Assembly (NCBI GenBank): GCA_022768325.1
Contig: JALEMI010000083.1
Coordinates: 1 to 59,344, forward strand
Source of the DNA: Bacteroidales bacterium
GTDB lineage: Bacteria > Bacteroidota > Bacteroidia > Bacteroidales > Marinilabiliaceae
Reading direction: 5' to 3'
DNA length: 59,344 nucleotides
Made by a program: the position numbers and the translations under genes. Below are positions 17,151-26,098 of the stretch, one piece after another. The notes under the pieces were generated by a model. That model was given only the letters and a program-made list of their open reading frames with translations. It did not search any database and had not been told where the DNA came from. The first letter of the stretch is position 1. Every line of letters starts with the position of its first letter.

Positions 17151-18483
17151 AGCGTTTCATTTTGTTGTAAAGCGTCTGGCGCGATATGCCGAGCGTCTGG
17201 GCCACGAGGCTCATGTTAGCCCCCGCCGCGTCAATGGCCCTCCGTATGGCGTCGGCCTCCATCTCGTCGAGGGTGGTCAGGTGGGGTGTAGATGGCGCTG
17301 TCGCCGTCTTGGGCGGGGCGAGGGAGAAGTGCTCTGCACCAATGGTGTCGCCGTCCGTCATGATGACGGCTTTCTCTATCGTGTGTTCCAGTTCACGCAC
17401 GTTGCCCGGCCATGTGTATGTCGCCAAGGCTCTCTCCGCGGCTGGCGTAAGGCTCATGTTTCCCCGCCCATAACGCGAGGCGAGGCGGCGGATGAAGGTC
17501 TCGGCCAATGGTATGATGTCGCCCGTCCGCTCGCGCAGTGGCGGAATCTCAAGGTGTATCGTGTTGATGCGGTAGAGGAGGTCTTCCCTAAATTGCCCGT
17601 CAGCCACCATTTTCCAAAGGTCGCGGTTTGTGGCGCAAATTAGGCGTATGTCCACGTCAATGGGTTTGTTGGTGCCCAGTCGCGTCACTTGCCGGCGTTG
17701 CAAGGCGGTCAAGAGCTTGGCTTGTAGGGGCAGGGTGAGGTTTCCCACTTCGTCGAGGAATAGTGTCGCCCCGTTGGCGGCTTCAAATCGTCCCTCGCGC
17801 TCGGTGTCCGCCCCCGTAAATGCGCCTTTGGCATGACCGAACAGTTCGCTTTCAAAGAGTGTCTCGCTCACTGCGCCCAGGTCTACGCTCACGAGCGGTC
17901 GCCCCGAGCGAAGCGATAGGCTGTGTATGTGGCGCGCCAAGACGTCCTTGCCCGTGCCGTTCTCGCCCGTTATGAGGACGTTGGCGTCCGTCCGTGCCAC
18001 GCGCTCCGCCGCTTTCAGCAGGGCCGACATGGCAGGGCTCGTGCCCCAAAAGGCGTCGGTTGTGGCCTGGGGCTGAGGCTTGTCCGCACTCTTGCGCCCC
18101 TCCGTCAGGGCCTCCACGAGGCGGTCGTTGTCCCATGGCTTGACGACGAAGTCCGCCGCGCCGTCCTTAAGCCCTCGCACGGCCAGGTCCACGTCGGCGT
18201 AGGCCGTGAAGAGGACTATGCGAGCCGTTGGCCACCTGTTGCGGAAGCTGTTAAGCCAGTAGAGGCCCTCATTGCCATTGTTTACGCCCGCATGAAAGTT
18301 CATGTCGAGCAATATCACGTCGGGTGTAGCTCCGCCAAGGGCGGATGTCGCGCTGTCGGGGCTTGTGGTCGTGGCGATGGTTGAGAACCATGCGCTCATC
18401 AGGATTTTGACGCTCTGGAGGATGGCTTTGTTGTCGTCAACTACCAGGAGCGTCCCTGTTGGGCATGGGCGTGAGGGCTTCAT
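17140..18483 (-). CDS. sigma54-dependent response regulator, NtrC family
   Basis: 447 aa. The receiver domain (1-125) has the acidic pair VVDD and phospho-acceptor Asp60 (VILLDMNF), with Lys115 in VVKPWD. The AAA+ domain has Walker A GENGTGKD (173-180), the sigma54-contacting GAFTGA loop (220-225) and Walker B LFLDEV (241-246), with the arginine finger region in NTIHLEIPPLRERTGDI. A Fis-type helix-turn-helix ends the protein (NMSLVAQTLGISRQTLYNKM). It therefore activates RNA polymerase carrying RpoN. A near-consensus sigma54 promoter and a dyad lie 4 kb away in front of the efflux operon at 22774, its likely target. Confidence 0.97.
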   Translation of the reverse strand: MKPSRPCPTGTLLVVDDNKAILQSVKILMSAWFSTIATTTSPDSATSALGGATPDVILLDMNFHAGVNNGNEGLYWLNSFRNRWPTARIVLFTAYADVDLAVRGLKDGAADFVVKPWDNDRLVEALTEGRKSADKPQPQATTDAFWGTSPAMSALLKAAERVARTDANVLITGENGTGKDVLARHIHSLSLRSGRPLVSVDLGAVSETLFESELFGHAKGAFTGADTEREGRFEAANGATLFLDEVGNLTLPLQAKLLTALQRRQVTRLGTNKPIDVDIRLICATNRDLWKMVADGQFREDLLYRINTIHLEIPPLRERTGDIIPLAETFIRRLASRYGRGNMSLTPAAERALATYTWPGNVRELEHTIEKAVIMTDGDTIGAEHFSLAPPKTATAPSTPHLTTLDEMEADAIRRAIDAAGANMSLVAQTLGISRQTLYNKMKRYGI

Positions 18484-18552
18484 GGGGTGTATTTTTTAGC
18501 TGAGAAAGGAAATATTCCGAGGGTGGGGGAGGCGTTTTACATGGCAATATAT

Positions 18553-18598
18553 TAAAAAAAGAAAGAAGTCAGACAACTCTTGCGAGCTATCTGACTTC
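18553..18598 (-). terminator. terminator of tRNA-Pro(GGG)
   Basis: On the minus strand GAAGTCAGA (18598-18590) pairs with TCTGACTTC (18573-18565), followed by TTTCTTTTTTT. Confidence 0.8.
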
Positions 18599-18607
18599 CG
18601 TGGTTAG

Positions 18608-18682
18608 TCGGGGTGACTGGATTCGAACCAGCGACAACACGCCCCCCAGACGTGTACTCTAACCGGGCTGAGCTACACCCCG
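18608..18682 (-). tRNA. tRNA-Pro(GGG)
   Basis: Cloverleaf on the minus strand: acceptor CGGGGTG/CACCCCG, anticodon stem CACGT/GCGTG with loop CTGGGGG (anticodon GGG), T arm CTGG-TTCGAAT-CCAG, discriminator A. CCA is not encoded. Confidence 0.95.
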
Positions 18683-19118
18683 AAGATTCCAACCGTCCTT
18701 TTGGTAAGACGGTGCAAAGGTAGCCCTTTTTGTGTAAAAGGCAATAGCAAAAGCCGGTTTTTTCACGACGTTGCGCGTTTTTCCTCGCTTTCCCTCCGCT
18801 TCCCTCCTTTCCCTCCGCTTCCTGCCCTAAAGCCTTCCTTGCTTACAAATGCCTTCGGACACTTTCTCCTGTCTCGAAAACTCATCCCGCAAGTTTGTCC
18901 CATGTGATATTCGTCACAAATATTGACCCTTTCGTCAAAAGTTGCATCTGCTGCGGTACGCCTTTTGCGAAAAAACATTAAACTTGCAAACAGATGGTGG
19001 ACTACTAAACCCCGCACCCAACATGTACGAGAGATCACACAATAAGCCCAGTTAGTCAGCACGCTTAGCCGTTTCTCCATCTGAAATGACCAGGCAAGTC
19101 TCAATAATTTACCTTCCT
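18683..19118. other. 436-bp intergenic region between tRNA-Pro and the T9SS gene
   Basis: Apart from the minus-strand tRNA promoter at 18715-18744, it holds pyrimidine-rich repeats of the form CCCTCCGCTTCC around 18788-18823 and the leader of the gene at 19119. No convincing coding frame, RNA or conserved promoter for the downstream gene was seen. Confidence 0.6.
18715..18744 (-). promoter_or_regulatory. promoter of tRNA-Pro(GGG)
   Basis: On the minus strand TACCTTTG (18722-18715) is a perfect TAnnTTTG box, with TTG 19 bases upstream (18744-18742). Confidence 0.65.
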
Positions 19119-21485
19119 ATGAGGAACAAACTACTATTGCTGGCTTTGTTCATATTAACGATGGCGAGCCACTTCGTAGGCGCAAATGCCCAGTCCCAGT
19201 ATGGGATTCTTTACAACGGGCAGAACGTGTAAAACGAGATGTCCATTGCGGCAGACCCTTCACAAACGTTTAACTTCGCGGCAAGTCTTCCAGGTTTAAC
19301 CTACAGCAGTTTGAGCTGGACCGCCGAAGGCGGTGTAGAGATTGTCGGCTCTCCTAATGGAAGCTCGGTCTCAGTCCGCTCTAAATCAGGAACCACCAAC
19401 GCAGAGGAGTATAGCCGTTACGCAAAGGGTCGCTTACGTTTGGTGGCGGAAGTCGATACGACTATTATCCCCCCTGGATGCGAAAGCTGCGAATGGGGGC
19501 AGTGGAGCAAAGCGTTTGGCTATGAAGTCTTAATATACAAGACGTTCGACTGGTCTGGCAATTCCATAGTGGGACCCTCTTGTGTGAATCCGGGCGACAG
19601 CGTGACCTATTCGGTTGCTCCATGGGTGAGCCTCCACGATGCCAAAGTTGTCGGTTTCGACGATTATTATTGGGACATCCCCGACAGCCTTGTCGACAGC
19701 GAACTCTACTACTCGGCCGACCAAAGCTCTGTAACATTTGTCGTAAGCGAGAACATTGCGGGTATGACCATTTCGGCGAGAATTGGCAAATACAATTGTC
19801 TCGAAGGTGTCACGCAGCAAGCTCCGCTCACGCTCACGCTTGATAACGAGGTCCCCGTTCCTATCATCAGCGGTATGGTGGACAACTCTTATTGCCTGCC
19901 TTTCGGAACTGACAGTGTGACATTCACGGTTAGCAATGCTTCTCCCGAGGTAGACTACAATTGGGACTTGCGTACTTGGAGGATTCTTTCGCAAAATGGA
20001 AACGGGAGTTCCATAACTTTCAAGCCTGAGAACAATGAGCAAACTATAATGCTTAATATCACCGGAGGCTGTTCAGAAAAGACATATCTCTATGACGTAA
20101 ATCGCTCTCTGCGAGAAGATTATGTTATAACTAACGACTATAAAACTCCCAATTGTCTACCCGCCAATACCACACGCGAGTTCTTTATTAAGCAGGTACC
20201 GCAAGGAACAGCAATGCAATGGAACGTAAGCGGCGAAGGGTGGAGCGTCAGCCAAGACGAAAGCAAAAGAGCCACGCCACAAATATCCGTCGGCACGGGT
20301 ATGGGTGTTGTAACTGCTTATTGCAGTAAGTGTTTGTCGGTAGCAATATCTGACACGTTCTATATAGCTCCTGATCAACTTGGAGAGATTACCGGCGAAG
20401 CCTGCCTCGACCCAGGCGATACTACTCAGATAACTTATTCCGTCTCAGCTGTCAACAATGTCGACCGTTACGAATGGAGCTATCCAAGCCAATGGGGTGT
20501 AAGTGGAAGTGCGGACGGCAACATCATCACACTAATTCCTGATGGCGTTCACGTTGATACTGTGAAAGTCAGGGCAGTTGGTTGTAATGAAACAGATTGG
20601 AGCAAGCTCGCCGTGAAAATGGCTTATGCTGCCCCGCAGGGAATAAGTATAGCAGCTGATTGTATAAATATCGGAGAAGTAAGCTTTATAGATTTTTCTG
20701 TTGACGAGGACGAGTCGGTTGCGAATTCGATAGAATACGAATGGAGCATACCTTCCACTTTTGGGTCTATATGGTACAGTCTAAATACTACAAAGCAGCG
20801 TATATCAGTTAGATGCAGAGGAAACGAGGGGAATCACGTAATATCTGTGCAGCCGAAGAACTCTTGTGGTTCGTCCGCAGTCTGCTCGCGTACAATTTCA
20901 TTAGAGTCAAATTTTGAATTGGATACATATATACGGCGAGGTTACAGGCATTTGGAGACCACAGAAGTTTCAGTAGAAGGAGCAACTTACTATGAATGGT
21001 ATGTGAACGGTATTAAGCTCGAAGAAGGTAGTGAAGTCTCTGAGGCCCAATTTACTTTATCTAACGAAGATGTGGGCGGCTATTACTATAAAGGGCAAGG
21101 TTGGTTAATCGTAACTTACCAGAATGGTTGTAAAACAAAGAAGACGATTAGTTGGGATGACACCAATACGCTTAAAAGTATTGCCGTAGCTTCTGTAGAT
21201 TCGATTTCTGCTCCTGTAAATAAGTCAATAGAAATGTCATCTGTTGATTTGTCGGAGGTAAGATTATATCCCAACCCCGCAAATAACATCGTGAATATCG
21301 CTTTACCTACCGATTGCGAAGATTGTATCGTTGTTATTTCTGACCTAAGCGGCAGGGTTTGGCATATGAAGAAATCTGTCAACCGTTTGGAACAGATTGA
21401 TACAGCAGGGTATCCTAGGGGGTCTTACATTGTGTCTGTAAAAAACGGCGAGCATGTAAGTTCGCATAAACTGACGGTGAGATGA
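19119..21485 (+). pseudogene. T9SS-secreted PKD-repeat protein gene interrupted by an in-frame TAA
   Basis: ATG 19119 opens a signal peptide (KLLLLALFILTMASHFVGANA) that ends after 37 codons at TAA 19230-19232. The same frame resumes at once and stays open to 21485 (ATG at 19239). The downstream part has several PKD/Ig-like repeats of about 85-90 residues, each opening with a Cys-x-x-PGD/G-type turn (CVNPGDSVTYSV, CLDPGDTTQITYSV), then a type A T9SS sorting domain (VRLYPNPANNIVNIALP, SDLSGRVW, GSYIVSVKNGEH). Without readthrough, the product starting at 19239 has no signal peptide and cannot reach the surface. Base composition is lower in GC than the neighbours. A sequencing error remains possible. 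It overlaps the next gene by 4 bases. Confidence 0.8.
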
Positions 21486-22522
21486 TTCCAAGAATTCTAT
21501 GTGCGTGTCTACTATGCTTTGCTTTGACCGCGCAAGCGCAGACTTATGAGGAGTGTGCGAGTAATCCACAGATGCCCAACCTTCAGAAAACAGAAGAGTT
21601 CATACTTATTGCTGAAGGCAAGTATGGTGACGAGTATAGCTATGCAGAAGCAAGCAGAGGGTCCGCAACCATGTTTTACGACTGCTACTACTGGTTGCGA
21701 AAAGGCGAGATTCTTGTCGTAACAGATTTTTGTGATGAGTATCAAGAATCATCGTCTAATTGGCGCTCTTCTTATATTTGGAATCTTCTCTCAAAAGAGG
21801 ATGGCTCACTTCTGTTTGACAGATCCGACTTGTCTATCGTTGTCGACGACAAATGCAAATTTGTAAGGGCAGAGTCTGACCGCGCTTTTCTCGTTACAAG
21901 TGAATTGCATTTCTTGTCCAGCGATTTGCAAGGTCTTAGTGACCCCGAAACTCACATCCTATCTGTCGATAATGTGCCGGACAGTTGTATTTACAGCTTC
22001 TGCGTTCAGAAAATTGGCCTTTTCAAATCATTTGAGTTGCGCCCAATAGATCGCTCTGCCTATTCTGATATGAACGATTGGGTGAGTAAGAAAAGGTTTT
22101 CGTCTTCAACATCATCTGCGTTTATCGGTTGGTCTCTTATAAACGAGATAGAATGTGTAGCAACTGACACGTATGGTCAGGAGGTCATACTGATGTGTCC
22201 TACATATAGTTGGTCTTTTGACCGAGACAGAGGTATGGCAATCTACACGCCCTATTTCACGCCTCGTCTGTCTAAGACCAAGTGGGAATCGGGAACACCT
22301 ATCGAGTGTAGCATTGCGGCAGGTACGGGAGCCAACAAGTCGCTCCGCCTATGGGCTGGCAACGATGACGAAACTCCATCCTCCCTCTCCTCGCCCGATG
22401 CCCCATCCGCCTCTCCCGAGTACCTCGACCTCTCCGGTCGCACCATCGGCGGCTGTCCGACCACGCCCGGCGTTTACATCGAAAGGCGTGGGGCCGAAAC
22501 ACGAAAAGTCGTAGTGAGGTAA
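21482..22522 (+). CDS. secreted protein with a T9SS-like C-terminal tail
   Basis: 346 aa, with a signal peptide (RILCACLLCFALTAQAQ, cleavage about residue 20). The body (20-295) is not recognised; it is rich in Ser/Asp and aromatic residues and has repeated Trp/Tyr motifs. The last 35 residues (EYLDLSGRTIGGC, then GVYIERRGAETRKVVVR) match the final strands of type A sorting domains, so the product is probably exported by T9SS and surface attached. Its ATG overlaps the stop of the upstream pseudogene (ATGA), so it depends on that gene's transcript. From about 22365 the sequence becomes abruptly richer in C, suggesting that the tail was joined from a different source. Confidence 0.8.
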   Translation: MIPRILCACLLCFALTAQAQTYEECASNPQMPNLQKTEEFILIAEGKYGDEYSYAEASRGSATMFYDCYYWLRKGEILVVTDFCDEYQESSSNWRSSYIWNLLSKEDGSLLFDRSDLSIVVDDKCKFVRAESDRAFLVTSELHFLSSDLQGLSDPETHILSVDNVPDSCIYSFCVQKIGLFKSFELRPIDRSAYSDMNDWVSKKRFSSSTSSAFIGWSLINEIECVATDTYGQEVILMCPTYSWSFDRDRGMAIYTPYFTPRLSKTKWESGTPIECSIAAGTGANKSLRLWAGNDDETPSSLSSPDAPSASPEYLDLSGRTIGGCPTTPGVYIERRGAETRKVVVR

Positions 22523-22544
22523 AGAACACCATCGCACTGATATT

Positions 22545-22590
22545 GCGGGAGGCAGACGTAATGATAGCGTTTGCCTCCCGCTTTCGTTTT
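22545..22590 (+). terminator. rho-independent terminator after the T9SS pair
   Basis: GCGGGAGGCA (22545-22554) pairs perfectly with TGCCTCCCGC (22572-22581), followed by TTTCGTTTTG. Confidence 0.85.
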
Positions 22591-22647
22591 GTCCCGCCCC
22601 CGCCATCTCCGCGGCGGATGCCCCCCCTGTCAAAAATCTTTACGCCC

Positions 22648-22666
22648 CTGTCCAATTATTTGACAG
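22648..22666. promoter_or_regulatory. candidate enhancer site for the NtrC-type regulator
   Basis: CTGTCCAATTATTTGACAG is a 19-base imperfect dyad (CTGTC/GACAG arms, AA/TT inside), about 90 bases upstream of the predicted sigma54 start. A further CTGTCAAA lies at 22627-22634 and forms an 8-bp inverted repeat with TTTGACAG at 22659-22666. Position and symmetry fit an upstream activating sequence. Binding by the 17140-18483 regulator is inference. Confidence 0.5.
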
Positions 22667-22720
22667 TTTACACTTATGTTGATTTTCTTAAAGTGCTGAT
22701 TTTTAATAGTTTAAAAAGTC

Positions 22721-22736
22721 TGGCACGGCGTTGGCA
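22721..22736 (+). promoter_or_regulatory. sigma54 (RpoN) promoter of the efflux operon
   Basis: TGGCACGGCGTTGGCA matches the consensus TGGCAC-N5-TTGCW with one mismatch. The invariant GG (22722-22723) and GC (22734-22735) are separated by exactly 10 bases. The predicted start is about 22747, 27 bases before ATG 22774. Confidence 0.8.
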
Positions 22737-22773
22737 CATTCATTAAGCGAAGACAATTAAATAGACTGTCACG

Positions 22774-24114
22774 ATGAATCCGACACTAAGAAAAAATATC
22801 CCGTTCATGGCATTGCTGCTCATGACGACCTCCATAGCTTCTGCGCAAGGTGTGTGGACTGTCGACGATTGTATGCGTTTCGCTGTCGACAATAGCCACA
22901 CCGTCCGTCAGTCGCAATTCGCGGCCGACAGCTACCGTGCCTCGCGCACGGCCGCAATTGGCGCCTTCCTCCCCTCCGTCTCCGCCAGCACCAATGCGCA
23001 GTTCAATTCAGGTAAGACAATAGACAACGCGACAAATACGTATGGTGATTATTCCCAATTCTACAACGGCTACAATCTTTGGGCTTCGATGCAGCTCTTC
23101 GACGGTCTCGCCATGGTGAACCGTCTCCGTCAGGCCAACAGTGAGCTGCGTATGGGGCAGACTGCTGTCACGGGGGCGCAAGACGAGGTGGCCATAGACG
23201 TTCTTCAGGCCTACGCCGATGCCGTCTACTACGCCGGTCTCGTCCGCGTCTCTCGCGAGAAGCTCGATGCCTCAGACAGCACTCACCTCCAGACGCTCCG
23301 CCACGTCCAACTCGGCCTTAAGAGCGAGGCCGATGCCGCCCAGACTGCCCAACAGGTGGCTGCCGACCGCTACGACCTCGTCAATTACCAAGGCCTCGCC
23401 GAGAAGGCCCTCCTCTCCCTCCGGATGGTCATGAATCTGCCCGACACCGTAGCCCTCGCCCTTGCCGAGCCAGCTGGGCAGACCGCAGTCCAAATCCCCG
23501 ATGCGGCGGAGGTCTACGAGGCGGCAAGGACCTTCAACCCCTCAGTCGTCGAGTCGCGCCATGCCCACGATGCCGCCCGCTATGCCCGCAAGGCCGCCGT
23601 GGGAGACATGATGCCGAGCATCTCGCTCCAAGCCGGCATTGGCTCTTACTATAATAAGTATCTCGACACCGATGCCGCCGATGCCATCTCTTTCTCCCAA
23701 CAACTGAAAGGCAACAGGAGCCAATACGTCCAGGCGCAACTCACCATCCCCATCTTCGACGGTCTCAACAAGAGCTCAGCCTTCAAACGGGCCAAGAACG
23801 ACGAGAGGACGGCGCGTGACAAGTACCTCCAGACCGTCGACAAGATTCGCGAAGAGGCCCTCCTGGCAACAACCGACTGCCGTCTCGCGCAGGCCAATGA
23901 GGATCAGGCCGCCGCAAAGGTCGAAGCCGACAGCATCGCTTTCTCTGTCTCACGTCGTCAATACGAAGAGGGACTTGCCGACCCAATCGAGATGAAGACC
24001 GCTGCCAATTCGCTGGCTCTCAGCCGGCAGCAGCTGCTCCAATGCCGAATGACGCTCTTCTTGAAAATGAGATACTTGGCATACCTTATGGGCGACCCCA
24101 TTATCAAGGACTAA
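22774..24114 (+). CDS. TolC-family outer membrane efflux protein
   Basis: 446 aa with a signal peptide (FMALLLMTTSIASAQ, cleavage about residue 25). Two homologous TolC-type halves of long amphipathic helices follow, each with the outer-membrane beta-strand insertion: FLPSVSASTNAQFNSG (about 65-80) and MMPSISLQAGIGSYYNK (about 275-292). The Tyr-Glu-Gly-Leu-Ala-(D)P element (RRQYEEGLADPIEMKTA) near residue 395 is the standard last-helix motif. It forms the outer membrane channel for the adaptor and ABC transporter encoded immediately downstream, and is the first gene behind the sigma54 promoter. Confidence 0.95.
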   Translation: MNPTLRKNIPFMALLLMTTSIASAQGVWTVDDCMRFAVDNSHTVRQSQFAADSYRASRTAAIGAFLPSVSASTNAQFNSGKTIDNATNTYGDYSQFYNGYNLWASMQLFDGLAMVNRLRQANSELRMGQTAVTGAQDEVAIDVLQAYADAVYYAGLVRVSREKLDASDSTHLQTLRHVQLGLKSEADAAQTAQQVAADRYDLVNYQGLAEKALLSLRMVMNLPDTVALALAEPAGQTAVQIPDAAEVYEAARTFNPSVVESRHAHDAARYARKAAVGDMMPSISLQAGIGSYYNKYLDTDAADAISFSQQLKGNRSQYVQAQLTIPIFDGLNKSSAFKRAKNDERTARDKYLQTVDKIREEALLATTDCRLAQANEDQAAAKVEADSIAFSVSRRQYEEGLADPIEMKTAANSLALSRQQLLQCRMTLFLKMRYLAYLMGDPIIKD

Positions 24115-24147
24115 CAAACTTTCACAACGCGCAAAAAACTATCTGAT

Positions 24148-25401
24148 ATGGATATCAAAATAGAAAAGAAGAAAGGGCTTACCCGCAAGCAGATCTTGAT
24201 TGGTGCCATTGCCATAGCGGTCGTAGGTCTCATGGCATGGGCTTGGACCAATGGCAGTGCCGACTCAATGAGCGTCCGCCGAAGCTCGCTAAATATCGCC
24301 ACAGCCACCGAGGGCGAGTTCAACGACTTCGTGCGTGTCAATGGCCAGGTGGCCCCAATCCAGGTCGTCCAGATTAGCCCCGAGGAGGGCGGCATTGTCC
24401 GCGAGAGGGTTGTCGAGGAGGGCGCAAAGGTCCAGATGGGCGACGTAATCGTCCGCCTCTCAAATTCCAACCTTGAGCTCCAAATCCTCAACGCCGAGGC
24501 CGAGCTTGCCGAGAAGCAGAACTTGCTCCGAAATACGCAGGTGCAGATGCAACAAGACAAGCTCTCCAACGAGCAGGACCGCCTCCAACTCGCCATGGAC
24601 ACCGAGCGTAAGCAACGCACTGCCGGCCAGTACGAACGCCTCTATTCCGAGAAGCTCATCAGCCGCGAGAAATTCCTCGAAGCAAAGGAGGACTTCGAGC
24701 TGGCCAAGAGAAAGCTCGCCCTCGTGACCGAACGCTTGCGCCAAGACTCCATCTACCGCAAGGTGCAGATGGACCAGATGGAGGAGAACCTGGCCAATAT
24801 GCGCCGAAATGTCATCCTCATCCGCGAGCGCAAGGCAAAACTTGATGTCCGCGCGCCAATAGGCGGCGAGCTGGGTCTCCTCGATGTCGAGCTCGGCCAA
24901 AATGTCCCCGCCGGGACGCTTGTCGGCCAGATTAACGACCTCAACGACTACAAGGTCATCGCCAGCATCGACGAGCACTATGTGGATCGCGTCATGAGCG
25001 GCCAACCCGCCATGCTCGACAGGCAAGACGATAAGTTCGCCCTCCGCGTCCGCAAGGTCTACCCCGAAATCCGCGAAGGCCGTTTCCGCACCGAGCTCGT
25101 CTTCGAGGGCGGTCATCCCGAGAGCATACGCACGGGGCAGACGTTCTACATCGACCTGCAGCTCGGCGAGCCAAGCAAGGCCATTATGGTCCCCAAGGGC
25201 GCTTTCTTCCAATCCACTGCCGGCCAATGGATTTTTGTCCTCAGTGCCGACGGCTCAAAGGCCTACAAGCGCAAGATCCGCATCGGCCGCCAAAACCCGC
25301 AAATGTACGAGGTGCTCGAAGGCATCGAGGCTGGCGAGAAAGTAGTCACCTCCGGCTACGAGACCTTCGGTAATAAAGAAGAATTGAACATAACAGACTA
25401 A
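24148..25401 (+). CDS. HlyD/MacA-type periplasmic adaptor protein
   Basis: 417 aa. A positively charged N-terminus and one transmembrane anchor (QILIGAIAIAVVGLMAWAW, about 15-35) precede a lipoyl/barrel-sandwich half (VAPIQVVQISPEEGGIVRER). A long coiled-coil hairpin spans about 110-230 (AELAEKQNLLRNTQVQMQ and onward). The second lipoyl half is KLDVRAPIGGELGLLDVELG, and a beta-barrel and membrane-proximal domain follow (GAFFQSTAGQWIFVL, GLEAGEKVVTSGYE-like end). It links the FtsX-type ABC pump in the inner membrane to the TolC protein. It is 33 bases after the TolC gene. Confidence 0.95.
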   Translation: MDIKIEKKKGLTRKQILIGAIAIAVVGLMAWAWTNGSADSMSVRRSSLNIATATEGEFNDFVRVNGQVAPIQVVQISPEEGGIVRERVVEEGAKVQMGDVIVRLSNSNLELQILNAEAELAEKQNLLRNTQVQMQQDKLSNEQDRLQLAMDTERKQRTAGQYERLYSEKLISREKFLEAKEDFELAKRKLALVTERLRQDSIYRKVQMDQMEENLANMRRNVILIRERKAKLDVRAPIGGELGLLDVELGQNVPAGTLVGQINDLNDYKVIASIDEHYVDRVMSGQPAMLDRQDDKFALRVRKVYPEIREGRFRTELVFEGGHPESIRTGQTFYIDLQLGEPSKAIMVPKGAFFQSTAGQWIFVLSADGSKAYKRKIRIGRQNPQMYEVLEGIEAGEKVVTSGYETFGNKEELNITD

Positions 25402-25412
25402 AACACAAAACA

Positions 25413-26078
25413 ATGATAAAGATTGAAAACCTCACAAGAAGCTTCATCACCGACGAAGTTCAGACCATAGCCCTCAACAACGTGTCGCTCGAAGTGGCCG
25501 ACCACGAGTTCGTAGCCATCATGGGCCCCTCGGGCTGCGGCAAGTCTACGCTACTCAACATCCTCGGTCTCTTGGACAATCCCACCTCGGGCAGGTACTA
25601 TCTCGACGGCAACGAGGTAGGCAATTTCAGCGAGAACTCCCGCACTCGCCTCCGCAAGGGCACAATCGGCTTCGTCTTCCAGAGCTTCAACCTCATCGAG
25701 GAGCTCAATGTCTTCGAGAATGTCGAGCTTCCACTCGTCTACATGAAGGTCCCAGCCGCCGAGCGCAAGGAGCGTGTCGAGGCCGCGCTCAAGCAGATGA
25801 GCATCAGCCACCGCGCCAGCCACTTCCCCCAGCAACTCTCCGGCGGTCAGCAGCAGAGGGTGGCCATCGCCCGCGCTCTGGTCGGCAGGCCTAAGCTAAT
25901 CCTGGCCGACGAGCCTACGGGTAACCTCGACAGCCGCAACGGCGAGGAGGTCATGATGCTCCTCTCCGAACTCAATAAGCAGGGGACGACAATTGTCATG
26001 GTAACCCACAGCCAACGCGATGCGTCCTACGCCATGCGGACCATTAACCTCTTCGACGGACAAGTAGTCAATAAGTGA
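25413..26078 (+). CDS. ABC transporter ATP-binding protein, MacB/LolD type
   Basis: 221 aa. Walker [10 protein letters not shown] (about 37-45), Q loop [21 protein letters not shown], signature [15 protein letters not shown] (about 143-157), Walker [13 protein letters not shown] and the switch His in [10 protein letters not shown] are all present. The D-E-P-T-G-N-L-D string and length place it in the LolD/MacB/FtsE subfamily, which pairs with FtsX-type permeases and mechanotransmits rather than moving substrate through its membrane part. The partner permease starts 20 bases downstream. Confidence 0.97.
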   Translation: MIKIENLTRSFITDEVQTIALNNVSLEVADHEFVAIMGPSGCGKSTLLNILGLLDNPTSGRYYLDGNEVGNFSENSRTRLRKGTIGFVFQSFNLIEELNVFENVELPLVYMKVPAAERKERVEAALKQMSISHRASHFPQQLSGGQQQRVAIARALVGRPKLILADEPTGNLDSRNGEEVMMLLSELNKQGTTIVMVTHSQRDASYAMRTINLFDGQVVNK

Positions 26079-26098
26079 TACGATAAAACAGTAAGGCT

